A model generated the notes under the pieces. It worked only from the letters and a program-made list of their open reading frames with translations. It was not told where the DNA came from and did no database searches. From assembly GCA_963760965.1 (NCBI GenBank), contig CAVXEW010000005.1, positions 62,001-126,000 of the forward strand: a DNA stretch of 64,000 bases, in the 5' to 3' direction. Made by a program: the position numbers and the translations under genes. Numbering within the stretch: the first letter of the stretch is position 1; every line of letters starts with the position of its first letter. The stretch comes from Pararhizobium_B sp963760965. GTDB lineage: Bacteria > Pseudomonadota > Alphaproteobacteria > Rhizobiales > Rhizobiaceae. Positions 55,628 through 64,000 of this stretch are shown here, piece by piece.

Positions 55628-57058
55628 ATGACAGCACCTGCGAAAACACTCTCCGGCGATCTCCTCGACCGGTTTTCCGCCATTGTCGGCGATGGCCACG
55701 CGCTGCGCGCGGAGGCCGAGATCGCGCCGCATCTCGAGGAACTGCGCGGCCTCTACCACGGCCGGACGCCGCTGGTGCTGAAGCCGGGCTCCGTCGACGA
55801 GGTGTCGGCGATACTGAAGCTCGCCACGGAGACAGGGACCCCGGTCGTCCCCCAGGGCGGCAATACAGGACTCGTCGGCGCGCAGACGCCCCATGGAAGC
55901 GGCCACGAGATCGTGGTGGAACTGTCGCGGCTCAGGCGCATCCGCGAGGTCGACCCGGTCGGCAACGTCATCGTTGCCGAAAGCGGATGCGTGCTCGCGG
56001 CCATACAGGCCGCGGCGAACGACGCCGGCCGGATGTTTCCCCTGTCGCTCGGATCCGAGGGGTCGTGCCAGATCGGCGGCAACCTCTCCTCCAACGCGGG
56101 CGGCACGGCGGTGCTCGCCTACGGCAGCGCCCGACAGCTCTGTCTCGGGCTGGAAGTCGTGCTGCCGACAGGCGAGGTATGGAACGGGCTCAGGCGCCTC
56201 AAGAAGGACAACACCGGCTACGACCTGCGCGATCTCTTCATCGGGGCGGAGGGCACGCTCGGGATCGTAACCGCGGCCGTGCTCAAGCTCTTTGCGAAGC
56301 CCAAGGGCCACGAGGTGGTCTTCGCCGGCGTCGGCTCGCCCGGCGACGCGCTCAGGCTGTTCCGGCTCGCCGAGGATCTCTGCGGCACCGCACTCACCGG
56401 CTTCGAGCTGATGCCGCGGATCGGCGTCGAGTTCACGAGCCGGCACGTCGAGAACGTGCGCGATCCGCTCTCCGATCCACATCCCTGGTACACGCTGATC
56501 GACATCTCCTCCGGCCAGTCGCCGGAAGCCGCGCGCAGCCTCGTAGAACATCTCTTCGAGGCCGCCACCAGGGACGGATTGGTACGAGACGCGGTCGTCG
56601 CCGAAAACGAGGCGCAGAAGCACGCGCTCTGGCACATGCGCGAGTCGATGTCTTGGGCGCAGAAGCCCGAGGGCGGCTCGATCAAGCACGACGTATCCGT
56701 GCCGGTCGCGCGCATTCCCGAATTCCTCGAGCGGGCCGGCAAGGCCGTGCTGGAAAGGGAGCCGGAGGCGCGCATCGTCGCATTCGGCCACATCGGCGAC
56801 GGCAACATCCACTACAACATCTCCCAGCCCGTCGGGGCCGACAAGGAGACCTTCCTCGCGCGATGGCACGAGATGAACGAGGTCGTCCACGGAATCGTCC
56901 TCGACATGGACGGGTCCATCTCCGCCGAGCACGGCATCGGGCAACTCAAGCGCGACGAACTGGCGAAGATCCGCCAGCCGATCGAGATCGAGCTCATGAA
57001 GCGCGTCAAGTCTGCCTTCGACCCGGCCGGAATCATGAATCCCGGCAAGGTGATATAG
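55628..57058 (+). CDS. FAD-binding oxidoreductase (D-2-hydroxyacid dehydrogenase type)
   Basis: The 476-residue protein belongs to the PCMH-type FAD family that includes D-2-hydroxyglutarate and D-lactate dehydrogenases and GlcD. It has VVPQGGNTGLVGAQTP, the ESGCVLAAIQAAAND segment and GEVWNGLRRLKKDNTGYDLR, and the C-terminal AFGHIGDGNIHYNISQP with the metal-site His residues and SAEHGIGQLKRDEL. The substrate is a D-2-hydroxyacid, not further defined. Confidence 0.9.
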   Translation: MTAPAKTLSGDLLDRFSAIVGDGHALRAEAEIAPHLEELRGLYHGRTPLVLKPGSVDEVSAILKLATETGTPVVPQGGNTGLVGAQTPHGSGHEIVVELSRLRRIREVDPVGNVIVAESGCVLAAIQAAANDAGRMFPLSLGSEGSCQIGGNLSSNAGGTAVLAYGSARQLCLGLEVVLPTGEVWNGLRRLKKDNTGYDLRDLFIGAEGTLGIVTAAVLKLFAKPKGHEVVFAGVGSPGDALRLFRLAEDLCGTALTGFELMPRIGVEFTSRHVENVRDPLSDPHPWYTLIDISSGQSPEAARSLVEHLFEAATRDGLVRDAVVAENEAQKHALWHMRESMSWAQKPEGGSIKHDVSVPVARIPEFLERAGKAVLEREPEARIVAFGHIGDGNIHYNISQPVGADKETFLARWHEMNEVVHGIVLDMDGSISAEHGIGQLKRDELAKIRQPIEIELMKRVKSAFDPAGIMNPGKVI

Positions 57059-57374
57059 GGCGAACCTGCCTTTCCGATTCAGGACGGTCCTGCCGTTCCG
57101 CGCCCGCCGGGCGTGCCGCGACGGCACAGTCCTGGCCATCGGGCGGCGGAGGCGCCGGCCTGTCACGCGTCGGGCAAACCGTTCAAAACCGTGCTAAAAT
57201 TAGCGGTTCCCATTTGATAACCATCTGCGACGTCAAGTTTTCTTAACCGCGTCTCTTAAGCCGCGCGGAACTCTACGTGGGGTAATCTCCACCCTATCCA
57301 CAGAGAACGGGGAAACCGTTCCGATACAGGGTAGGCCGGGCTACCGGCTCTCAAGAGAGACAGAGGCGTCAAAC
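57059..57374. other. Promoter region of the DUF6101-type gene
   Basis: In these 316 bases no gene is visible. The second half is AT-rich (GTTCAAAACCGTGCTAAAA near 57181, TTTTCTTAACCGCGTCTC near 57238) and ends with CAAGAGAGACAGAGG before the ATG at 57375. Two TTAA boxes at 57243-57246 and 57256-57259 are spaced nine bases apart, which is not the CtrA spacing. Confidence 0.5.
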
Positions 57375-57941
57375 ATGTCCAACACGCTTTTGAAGCCCGT
57401 CTGGGCAGGGAACGCGCTCAGGCTGGATCCGTGCAACTTTCCGCAGCAGGTGACCTATGCGCCACGCGAGGAGACCGGCAACATCTCGGTCACCATCGAC
57501 CAGCGCGGTGCCGTCCTGCGCAAGATACTGCCGTCGAGCGGACTGCCGCTTTCCATCGCCCTGCCCGCCCGCGCCTTTCGCGGCGTGGCGGCTCGCGCCA
57601 TGGACCACGGCAACGGCGAGGTGACGGTGACGCTGGAGCTCCACCACCTCGACCCCGAGCTCTGCGTCCCGCTGCTCGTCGCGCACGACCTCCACGACAT
57701 CGCGGCCGACTGGCGGGCATGGTCGGCGGCCTACAACATCCCGATGCTGATGATCGAGGCCGACGGCGTCGCCCGTCCGCTGGACGAGCGGCTCGGTCCC
57801 GTCGGGATCCGCACCGCGAGGGCGCGCCGCAACCACGCCTTCTTCGCGCAGCGCCGCCCGTGCTTCCTGATGCGGCGCACCACCGGCCGCCTGGGCATGC
57901 GCATGAAGATCGAGGGGCGCGAAATAATCGCCCGGGACTGA
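57375..57941 (+). CDS. DUF6101-type conserved hypothetical protein
   Basis: The 188-residue protein is a conserved hypothetical of Hyphomicrobiales, probably the DUF6101 family. It has no signal peptide or membrane helix. It begins NTLLKPVWAGNALRLDP, then QQVTYAPREE; a beta-rich middle contains ELHHLDPELCVPLL; the end is arginine-rich (RRTTGRLGMRMKIEGREII). Function is unknown. It ends before a double hairpin. Confidence 0.7.
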   Translation: MSNTLLKPVWAGNALRLDPCNFPQQVTYAPREETGNISVTIDQRGAVLRKILPSSGLPLSIALPARAFRGVAARAMDHGNGEVTVTLELHHLDPELCVPLLVAHDLHDIAADWRAWSAAYNIPMLMIEADGVARPLDERLGPVGIRTARARRNHAFFAQRRPCFLMRRTTGRLGMRMKIEGREIIARD

Positions 57942-57978
57942 CCTTACGCAAGAAGACACGGCCTCCTGCCGTCTTGCG

Positions 57979-58009
57979 GGCCCGGCCCTTCCCTGCGGCC
58001 GGGCCTTTT
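57979..58009 (+). terminator. Rho-independent terminator of the DUF6101-type gene
   Basis: GGCCCGGCC (57979-57987) and GGCCGGGCC (57997-58005) form a perfect nine-base stem with a nine-base loop, followed by TTTT. A second hairpin (arms CGCAAGA and TCTTGCG) precedes it from about 57947. Convergent ubiA ends at 58034. Confidence 0.8.
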
Positions 58010-58033
58010 CGCCGGCCATCGCCGGCGGCGGCG

Positions 58034-58987
58034 TCAGGCCGCGAGGATGGCCAGCACAAGGCCGCCGAAGATCAGCCAGCCCACCCGCGTGTTGGACTTG
58101 AAAAGGGCCAGGCACTGGTCGGGATCGTCGATGTCCAGAACGGCGATCTGCCAGCCGAGCAGGACTGCCGCCGCCAGCAGGCCGACATAGGCCGGCCAGG
58201 GCGCGCCGGCGGACAGGCAGGCGATCGCCATCAGGACGACGGCAAGGCCGTAGATCCCCGTCATCCAGCGTTTCGTGCCGGCACCGAAAAGCAGCGCCGT
58301 CGACCGTACGCCGATCATCGCGTCGTCTTCCTTGTCCTGGTGGGCGTAGATGGTGTCGTAGCCGATCGTCCACAGTATCGCGCCGCCATAGAGGACGACA
58401 GGAGCCACGGAGAGCGTCCCGAAAGAGGCCGCCCAGCCCATGATCGCGCCCCAGGAAAATGCCAGCCCCAGAAAGAACTGGGGCCAGTCGGTGAAGCGCT
58501 TCGCAAAGGGATAGATGGCGACGAAGAGGAGCGAGAACACGCCGAGCCCGACGGCGAACCAGTTGAACTGAAGGAGAACGAGGAGCCCGACAAGCGCCTG
58601 CAGGCCGATGAAGAGCTTCGCCTGCCAGCGCCGGACACGGCCCGAGGGCAGCGGACGGGAGCGGGTGCGGGCCACCGAGGCGTCTATCTCGTGATCGACG
58701 AGGTCGTTGTAGGTGCAGCCGGCCCCGCGCATGGCGATCGCGCCGATCGTGAAGAGTGCGAGATGCCAGCCGAACCGGCCTCCGTCCAGGGCGCCCAGCC
58801 GGGCCTCGACATCCGCGGCGAGCGCGGCGGACCACCAGCAGGGCCACATCAGGAGCTGCCAGCCGATCGGCCGGTCCCAGCGGGCGAGCTGGGCGTACGG
58901 CCAAAGCCCTCGCGGCAGGACGCGATAGACCCAGTTGCCGGAAGGGGCATCGGCCACCCGGCCGCTTGAAGCATCGGTATCGGTCAT
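58034..58987 (-). CDS. ubiA: 4-hydroxybenzoate octaprenyltransferase
   Basis: UbiA attaches the isoprenoid tail in ubiquinone synthesis. The 317-residue membrane protein has the two Asp-rich motifs: NDLVDHEIDASVARTRSRPL, with the first Asp pair, and TIYAHQDKEDDAMIGVRST, with the second. Its helices match the family. It is convergent with the DUF6101-type gene and divergent from purD. Confidence 0.95.
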   Translation of the reverse strand: MTDTDASSGRVADAPSGNWVYRVLPRGLWPYAQLARWDRPIGWQLLMWPCWWSAALAADVEARLGALDGGRFGWHLALFTIGAIAMRGAGCTYNDLVDHEIDASVARTRSRPLPSGRVRRWQAKLFIGLQALVGLLVLLQFNWFAVGLGVFSLLFVAIYPFAKRFTDWPQFFLGLAFSWGAIMGWAASFGTLSVAPVVLYGGAILWTIGYDTIYAHQDKEDDAMIGVRSTALLFGAGTKRWMTGIYGLAVVLMAIACLSAGAPWPAYVGLLAAAVLLGWQIAVLDIDDPDQCLALFKSNTRVGWLIFGGLVLAILAA

Positions 58988-59237
58988 GGGTGAACGTGTT
59001 GGCAGCGCCGGGCCCCGAGGTCAAGCCGGTTGCGGCCGCCCGCCGGGTTATCCTTCCTTCCAGCGGCAGGTGGAATCCGTGGAGGGCGTCCGCAGCGCCC
59101 GGCAACCGGGTCCTCCCTGCCGCACGAATGCGGAAAACCGGCTTCTCAGCCACGCCTTGCACCCGAGAGCCTTGACCGCCGCCGGAAGCGCCCGTAACCG
59201 GTCGGACGAAGGTATCGCGGCAGCGGGGACGAAGGCG

Positions 59238-60521
59238 ATGAATGTATTTCTGATCGGGTCGGGCGGGCGCGAGCATGCGCTCGCCTGGAAGCTCGCGCAG
59301 TCGCCGCTGCTGACGGCGCTGCACGCGGCGCCAGGCAATCCGGGCGTCGCCGCCTGCGCGGAAATCGCCGACGTGGCCATCGAGGACCACGCCGCCATCG
59401 TCAGGTTCTGCCGCGAACGGGCGATCGACCTCGTCGTCGTCGGGCCCGAAGCGCCGCTGGTGGCCGGCATCGCCGACGTGCTGAAGGAGGCCGGCATCGC
59501 CGTTCTGGGTCCCTCGCGCGCAGCGGCAAGGCTGGAGGGCTCCAAGGGCTTCACCAAGGACCTCTGCGCACGCTACGGAATTCCGACCGGCACCTATCGC
59601 CGCTTTACGGACATCTCCTCTGCAAGGGCCCATGTGGAGGAGCGCGGGGCGCCGATCGTCGTGAAGGCCGACGGCCTCGCCGCCGGCAAGGGCGTCACCG
59701 TTGCCACATCGCTCGACATGGCGCTCGCCGCGATCGAGGACTGCTTCGACGGCACCTATGGAGCTGCGGGCGCAGAGGTCGTGATCGAGGAGTTCCTGGA
59801 GGGCGAGGAAGCGAGCTTCTTCTGCCTGTGTGACGGCACGACCGCGCTGCCGCTGACCACGGCACAGGACCACAAGCGCGTCGGCGAGGGCGACAGGGGC
59901 GCCAATACCGGAGGCATGGGCGCCTATTCGCCCGCACCGGTCATGACGCCCGAAATGATCGATCGGACGATGCGCGAGATCGTGCAGCCGACGATGCGCG
60001 GGATGGCGGAAACGGGCGCGCCTTTCTCGGGCATTCTCTTCGCCGGGCTGATGATCACTGCGAGCGGGCCGCAGCTCATCGAGTACAACGTGCGTTTCGG
60101 CGATCCCGAATGCCAGGTGCTGATGATGCGGCTTGCCGACGACCTGCTGCCACTGCTGAAGGCGGCAGCCGACGGCGACCTCGCCGGCAAGCAAGTCCAC
60201 TGGCGCGAGGAGGCCGCGCTGACGGTGGTGTTGGCGGCGAAGGGCTATCCCGGCTCCTACCGCAAGGGGACACCGATCAGGGGGATCGAAGACGCCGCCC
60301 GGCTTCCTGACGTCGAGATCTTCCAGGCGGGAACAGCCCTTTCGCAGGACGGGCTCACGGCCAGCGGCGGCCGCGTCCTCAACGTGACGGCGGCCGGAGC
60401 GACGGTGAGCGAGGCGCAGGCGCGCGCCTACGAGGCCGTCGCGAAGATCGACTGGCCGGACGGCTTCTACCGCCGCGACATAGGCTGGCGGGCCGTGGCG
60501 CGCGAAAGCGCCGGCACCTGA
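59238..60521 (+). CDS. purD: Phosphoribosylamine-glycine ligase
   Basis: PurD is the second enzyme of purine synthesis. The 427-residue ATP-grasp protein has MNVFLIGSGGREHALAWKL, the GPEAPLVAGIAD block, KADGLAAGKGV and GEEASFFCLCDG, and the metal-binding TGGMGAYSP. The C-terminal segment ends in RRDIGWRAVA. The ATG at 59238 is chosen because the conserved start MNVFLIGSGGREH begins there. It is convergent with the amylosucrase-like gene. Confidence 0.96.
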   Translation: MNVFLIGSGGREHALAWKLAQSPLLTALHAAPGNPGVAACAEIADVAIEDHAAIVRFCRERAIDLVVVGPEAPLVAGIADVLKEAGIAVLGPSRAAARLEGSKGFTKDLCARYGIPTGTYRRFTDISSARAHVEERGAPIVVKADGLAAGKGVTVATSLDMALAAIEDCFDGTYGAAGAEVVIEEFLEGEEASFFCLCDGTTALPLTTAQDHKRVGEGDRGANTGGMGAYSPAPVMTPEMIDRTMREIVQPTMRGMAETGAPFSGILFAGLMITASGPQLIEYNVRFGDPECQVLMMRLADDLLPLLKAAADGDLAGKQVHWREEAALTVVLAAKGYPGSYRKGTPIRGIEDAARLPDVEIFQAGTALSQDGLTASGGRVLNVTAAGATVSEAQARAYEAVAKIDWPDGFYRRDIGWRAVARESAGT

Positions 60522-60554
60522 CCTTCCCGTCCCCCTTTCAGCCCCCTCCCCCTT

Positions 60555-62489
60555 TCAGCCGATCCAGGCGGACCGGTACGGAGCGAGATGAAGGAAGCCT
60601 GCCTCGACATCGGCTGCCCGGTCGGCGAGGAAGTCGTGGAGGCCGGCGACGCCCTCGCGCGCCAGCGCGTCGGTCGTCACCGACTGCGCCTGCGGGGTGA
60701 AGTTGAACAGGCAGGCGACGGTACGCGTGGCAGCGGGCCTGGCGAAGGCGAAGATGGACGGCGTGCTGAGCCGGAAGATGCGGGTCGGCACGGTCGCGGC
60801 GAGTTCCGGCATCGCGGCTCGACGCGCCATGACATGTCGCACGCCCTGCAGGACCCGGCCGGCGGCGCCGTCGCCCCGTTCTGCCTGCTTGGCGCGGGCC
60901 CAGTCCATCGGGGGGCGATGCATCCAGCGATTGTCGTGCGCCCTGTGCGGATCGGCCAGGTAGGATTCGTCGTTCAGCAGGGCGATCTCGTCTCCCATGT
61001 AGAGCAGCGGCAGGCCGCCGAACGAGGCGATCAGCGAATAGCCGAGGAGAATGCGGCCGATGGCGAGGTCGACGGCTGCAGGGTCGGCGGCTTCGAGGGC
61101 CTGCTCGAGACCGGCGAGGCTGGCGAAGGAGCCGGAATTCCGGCGATCCCCGGTCTCCTCGTTCTCCTGGAAGAGTGCACCGCGGGCAAAGCTGCCCGGA
61201 AAACGGCCGGAATAGAAGTCTGCGAGATAGCGCCGGTGGCCGGCGCCGGTCATGTGAGGGAACGCGCCGGCGTCCTCCTCGGTGATCGCCCAGCCGATGT
61301 CGTCGTGGCAGCGCACATAGGTCGCCCAGCTCGCGTTCCTGAACCCCGGCGGAAAATGCGCCGAGAGCGTATGCGACATCAGTGCGGTGTCGCCGGTCGC
61401 GAGCGAGGCCCAGTACTGGACCATCAGGTTGTTGTGGTAGGCCAGGTTGGCCTCGCGCCCGACATGCGTGCCTGCGCCGAGATAGGGCACGAGGTCGCGC
61501 GGGGCGACGATGGCCTCGGCCTTGTGGATGACGGCGGGCGCGGCGATACGCGTCGCCGCCCTGAGTGCCTGCAGGATGTCGTGCACCTCAGGCAGGTTCT
61601 GGCACGTGGTGCCGAGCCGCTTCCACATGAAGGCGACCGCATCGAGCCTCAGGACCTCGACACCCCTGTTGGCGAGGTGGAGCATGATATCGACGATCTC
61701 AAGGAAGACATCGGGATTCGCCCAGTTCAGGTCCCACTGGTGCTCGTTGAAGGTCGTCCACACCCATTTCCCGAAGTCCGGGTAGCAGGTGAAGTTGCCG
61801 GGCGCGTGCGCCGGGAAGACTTCCAGCAGGCTCTCCTCGTATCTTTCCGGCATCTCGCGCGAATCGAACATCAGGTAGTAGGCCTGGTGGCGCGCGCTGC
61901 CCTCGCGCGCCTTCCTCGCCCATTCGTGTTCCCTGGCGGTGTGGTTGAGCACGAGGTCGACACAGACGCTGATGCCTTCCGCCCGCAGGCCGGCGGCGAC
62001 GGCCTCGAAATCGGCCATGGATCCGAGAGCCGGATCGATCTCCCGGTAGTCCATGACCGAGTAGCCGCCGTCGCTGTCGCCCGGGCGCGGCCGGAGGCAC
62101 GGCATGAAGTGGACATAGGTGACGCCGAGCGACTTCAGGTAGGGCAGATGGTCGAGCACCGCCTTCATGCTGCCGGCGAAGCGGTCCACGTAGAACACGT
62201 AGGCGACCATCTTTTCGGAGAGGAACCATTCCGGCTGCAGATCGCGGCGCAGGTCCAGGTCCTTCAGCTCCTCCGACCGTTCCCTCCACCGGCGCCCGAG
62301 AAGGGCGACGAGACCATCGCAAAACGCGGCGTAGCCGGGCAGGTGTCCGTAGAGTCGCTCGAGCGGCTCCAGGAGATCGGCCTTGCTGCGTTCGAAGCGA
62401 AGATCGAACATCCGGGCGTCGCTGCCGTACCGGGCCGCCGCGCCGCCCTGCCCGCCTGCTGTCGAACGACCGGTCTTGCCAGTTGCCAT
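60555..62489 (-). CDS. Amylosucrase-like GH13 glycoside hydrolase
   Basis: The 644-residue protein is an alpha-amylase-fold enzyme of the amylosucrase type, which transfers glucose from sucrose to an alpha-glucan chain or hydrolyses it. The helical N-terminal domain (FERSKADLLEPLERLYG) is family-typical. The GH13 motifs are VCVDLVLNHTAREHEW, the nucleophile Asp in VLRLDAVAFMWK, the acid/base Glu in IHKAEAIVAP and the third acid in VRCHDDIGW. The ATG at 62489 with GAGGGGAACC upstream is preferred over 62504. No sugar uptake genes are close by. Confidence 0.88.
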   Translation of the reverse strand: MATGKTGRSTAGGQGGAAARYGSDARMFDLRFERSKADLLEPLERLYGHLPGYAAFCDGLVALLGRRWRERSEELKDLDLRRDLQPEWFLSEKMVAYVFYVDRFAGSMKAVLDHLPYLKSLGVTYVHFMPCLRPRPGDSDGGYSVMDYREIDPALGSMADFEAVAAGLRAEGISVCVDLVLNHTAREHEWARKAREGSARHQAYYLMFDSREMPERYEESLLEVFPAHAPGNFTCYPDFGKWVWTTFNEHQWDLNWANPDVFLEIVDIMLHLANRGVEVLRLDAVAFMWKRLGTTCQNLPEVHDILQALRAATRIAAPAVIHKAEAIVAPRDLVPYLGAGTHVGREANLAYHNNLMVQYWASLATGDTALMSHTLSAHFPPGFRNASWATYVRCHDDIGWAITEEDAGAFPHMTGAGHRRYLADFYSGRFPGSFARGALFQENEETGDRRNSGSFASLAGLEQALEAADPAAVDLAIGRILLGYSLIASFGGLPLLYMGDEIALLNDESYLADPHRAHDNRWMHRPPMDWARAKQAERGDGAAGRVLQGVRHVMARRAAMPELAATVPTRIFRLSTPSIFAFARPAATRTVACLFNFTPQAQSVTTDALAREGVAGLHDFLADRAADVEAGFLHLAPYRSAWIG

Positions 62490-62604
62490 GGAGGTTCCCC
62501 TCATCCCGTCGCACCCGCAGTACCGCGCGAAGCGGGGGTTCGGCAAGCCCGCCGGCCGGCCGAATGGACCTGCCCCGGCACGGGGCCGCCGCCTTCTCGG
62601 GAGG

Positions 62605-63390
62605 CTACGACCTGTAGATCCGGTCCGAGAGCCGGCCGCTTCCCAGGCGCCTGGCGATCTCGTAGGCGGCCCGACGACCCATCGACGCCTGAAGCAGCAA
62701 CGCCGGCTCGCCGAGAAAGTCGACCGTGTCGCGCGAGAACGCCGCCAGATCCGGGGCGGCAAGCAGCGCCTGGCGATAGTCGTCGCAAAACGACCGCCGG
62801 CAGACATAGGTCTTGAAGCGGGTGAGGCAGAACGCGGCGAACTCGCCGGAATTCGCGCGCAGGAAGTCCGCGACGGCCACGGTGACTTCCGGCCAGAGGG
62901 GATTGAACGTGTCGTCAAATGCGATGATTCCATGAGCGGCCAGCATGCCGCGCGCCAGCCGGGCGTCTGCCGCGACCTCGGCAAGGGTGTGGCCGCCGTC
63001 GACGCTGACGAACCGTACCGGGCCGACCTTTCCGGTGACGTCGGAGGGAACGAGCGTCGTGCTGTCCCCCGAAACGATCAGATCCTCCTCGACGGGCAGG
63101 CCCAGCAGCCGCCCGTTCTCGAGGAACCGGTCGTATCGCGCCGGTCGTCCTCCGGAAGCACGCCCGCCGTCGAAGAGGTCGATCGCCAACACGTTCGTTT
63201 CCGGCGCAATGATGCGGCGCATGAGGAAATAGGTGCGACCGAAATAGACGCCTATGTCGACGAGGCCGCCGGAGTGTCGCCTTTCGTGCTGTGCTTCGAG
63301 CAGTGTCAGGAAAACCAGCGCGTCGAGGGCGTCGACATAGCCCTCGACCGCCGGAAGCTTCCTGAAGATGAACTGTCTTGCGGTTGGCAT
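62605..63390 (-). CDS. Class I SAM-dependent methyltransferase
   Basis: The 261-residue protein has a Rossmann-type methyltransferase fold with GGLVDIGVYFGRTYF at the SAM-binding site, then VLAIDLFDGG and FVSVDGGHT. This resembles the CmcI/Methyltransf_24 type acting on sugars or small molecules. It has no signal peptide. It is separated from the amylosucrase-like gene by 115 bases in the same direction and may share its transcript. The substrate is not known. Confidence 0.65.
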   Translation of the reverse strand: MPTARQFIFRKLPAVEGYVDALDALVFLTLLEAQHERRHSGGLVDIGVYFGRTYFLMRRIIAPETNVLAIDLFDGGRASGGRPARYDRFLENGRLLGLPVEEDLIVSGDSTTLVPSDVTGKVGPVRFVSVDGGHTLAEVAADARLARGMLAAHGIIAFDDTFNPLWPEVTVAVADFLRANSGEFAAFCLTRFKTYVCRRSFCDDYRQALLAAPDLAAFSRDTVDFLGEPALLLQASMGRRAAYEIARRLGSGRLSDRIYRS

Positions 63391-63628
63391 CGCGGCTCGG
63401 CCAAAGACGGTGGGGATGCGCTCTTCGCTTGTGGCGTACGAGTTAATTCAACCCAGCCATGCTAAGCACGGCGTTCCCGTCCGGGTAAGGCATCCCATCG
63501 AATGAGAGGTTTTCACCGCCCTCTATCGAATTGGCGACTTGCCTCGAATTTTAACGAACGCTCACACGTGATCGTAAGAGGCAAACGCTAATGTGTGGCT
63601 CAATCGAGTTACGGGGAGACAGACAGTC

Positions 63629-64000
63629 ATGCGTTCACTCGCACTGATGGCCCTTCTGGTCGCCATGCCCGGCACCGCCTTTGCCGGGTCCTTCACGACG
63701 ATCGCCGATCGTGACGTAGACGCCGGCAGCATCGTGTCGATCGGCGTTCCTGCTGCGAAGCCGGCGCCGGCGGCGAAGCAATCGACGCTGCTGCCCGGCG
63801 ACGAACTGATCAGGCTGAAGCACGCCGACGGCAAGACCGAGATCTACAGGACGGAAGCCTGGCTCGGCGGCTCGCCGGTGACCTATGTCACGACCGCGAG
63901 CAAGGCCGATCTTGCCGCCCTCAAGCTGCGCGGCATCGACGTCGCCAGTACCGACGAACAGACCCTTGCGCCCGCCGTCCTCGAGGCGGCAACGTCCTCG
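63629..64000 (+). CDS. Truncated secreted protein of unknown function (5' part)
   Basis: The frame runs off the right edge. The 124 visible residues start with a signal peptide (MRSLALMALLVAMPGTAFA) and a short mature part (SFTTIADRDVDAGSIVSIG) with an Ala/Pro/Lys-rich linker, then KHADGKTEIYRTEAWLGG. An ACGGGGAGAC ribosome-site-like sequence precedes the ATG. I do not recognise the family, and the missing part may hold its main domain. Confidence 0.6.
   Translation, partial: MRSLALMALLVAMPGTAFAGSFTTIADRDVDAGSIVSIGVPAAKPAPAAKQSTLLPGDELIRLKHADGKTEIYRTEAWLGGSPVTYVTTASKADLAALKLRGIDVASTDEQTLAPAVLEAATSS

Noticed and set aside
57243..57259. Two TTAA boxes resembling a CtrA site
   Set aside because: The spacing is nine bases instead of the seven of the CtrA consensus, and no second site supports it.
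57369..60200. A 943-codon minus-strand frame across the DUF6101-type, ubiA and purD genes
   Set aside because: It crosses a terminator and two recognised genes in different frames, so it is a shadow and not a giant protein.
60537..60560. Repeated CCCTTTCAGCC between purD and the amylosucrase-like gene
   Set aside because: The two copies are too short and lie in low-complexity C/T-rich sequence. No stem or T-run makes them a terminator.

Overview
The window looks like chromosomal DNA of an alphaproteobacterium of the order Hyphomicrobiales (Rhizobiales). Supporting this are a CcrM-type DNA methyltransferase, an IalB-family protein, a DUF6101-type protein, strongly GC-rich coding with bias at third codon positions, and the gene order tldD / coxB-coxA-ctaB-coxF-ctaG-coxC-DUF983-surf1-ispH-thrB-rnhA. 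I cannot assign a genus from sequence alone.

Layout. (1) 0.1-1.5 kb: a phosphomannomutase-type gene with two single-base frameshifts. (2) 1.5-9.3 kb: a compositionally odd island. It is visibly AT-richer in its genes, and those genes are unrecognised. It contains a pair of diverged paralogues (1861-4239, broken by an IS5-family element; 6869-7955), an acidic repeat protein (4577-5173) followed by a decayed segment, a small helical protein (5841-6101) and a fragmented Pro/Ser-rich gene (8315-9131). Three of these genes share a promoter/leader-like sequence. Two copies of a roughly 95-bp intergenic repeat lie in inverted orientation around the middle of the island. This is the most likely place for an undescribed system. 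(3) 9.3-18.4 kb: ccrM, a HAD phosphatase, a lipoprotein, threonine synthase (frameshifted), an M16 processing peptidase, a GNAT acetyltransferase and a large membrane GGDEF/EAL protein. (4) 18.5-23.7 kb: tRNA-Gln, a CysQ-like phosphatase, a divergent MarR/MFS pair with a candidate operator, YqgE/AlgH, a DsbD-N-like protein and a Prx5 peroxiredoxin. (5) 23.8-33.8 kb: a long leftward run rnhA, thrB, ispH, surf1, DUF983, coxC, ctaG, coxF, ctaB, coxA, coxB (aa3-type cytochrome c oxidase and its assembly and haem-farnesylation factors), then ialB-like and tldD rightward. (6) 35.4-38.9 kb: Lon with hsp20 in a 4-bp overlapping operon, and pdxH. (7) 39-50.8 kb, rightward: lipoprotein, DnaJ-like protein, fabI, phosphatase, aroC, histone-deacetylase-like gene (frameshifted), xseB, SDR, pirin, dxs, tlyA, RNA methyltransferase. 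(8) 50.8-64 kb: enoyl-CoA hydratase and acyl-CoA dehydrogenase, GH25 lysozyme, Sua5-type protein, FAD-linked oxidase, DUF6101-type protein, ubiA, purD, an amylosucrase-like GH13 enzyme, a SAM methyltransferase and a truncated secreted protein at the right edge.

Five +1 frameshifts occur in four otherwise well-preserved reading frames (phosphomannomutase twice, thrC, the deacetylase, and the 6869 gene). Removing one base at each restores an uninterrupted protein; for the three recognised genes the result is of normal family length. This pattern suggests single-base insertion errors in the assembly rather than gene decay, and it should be settled before any gene is called dead. By contrast, the 1861, 5174 and 8315 loci look truly decayed.
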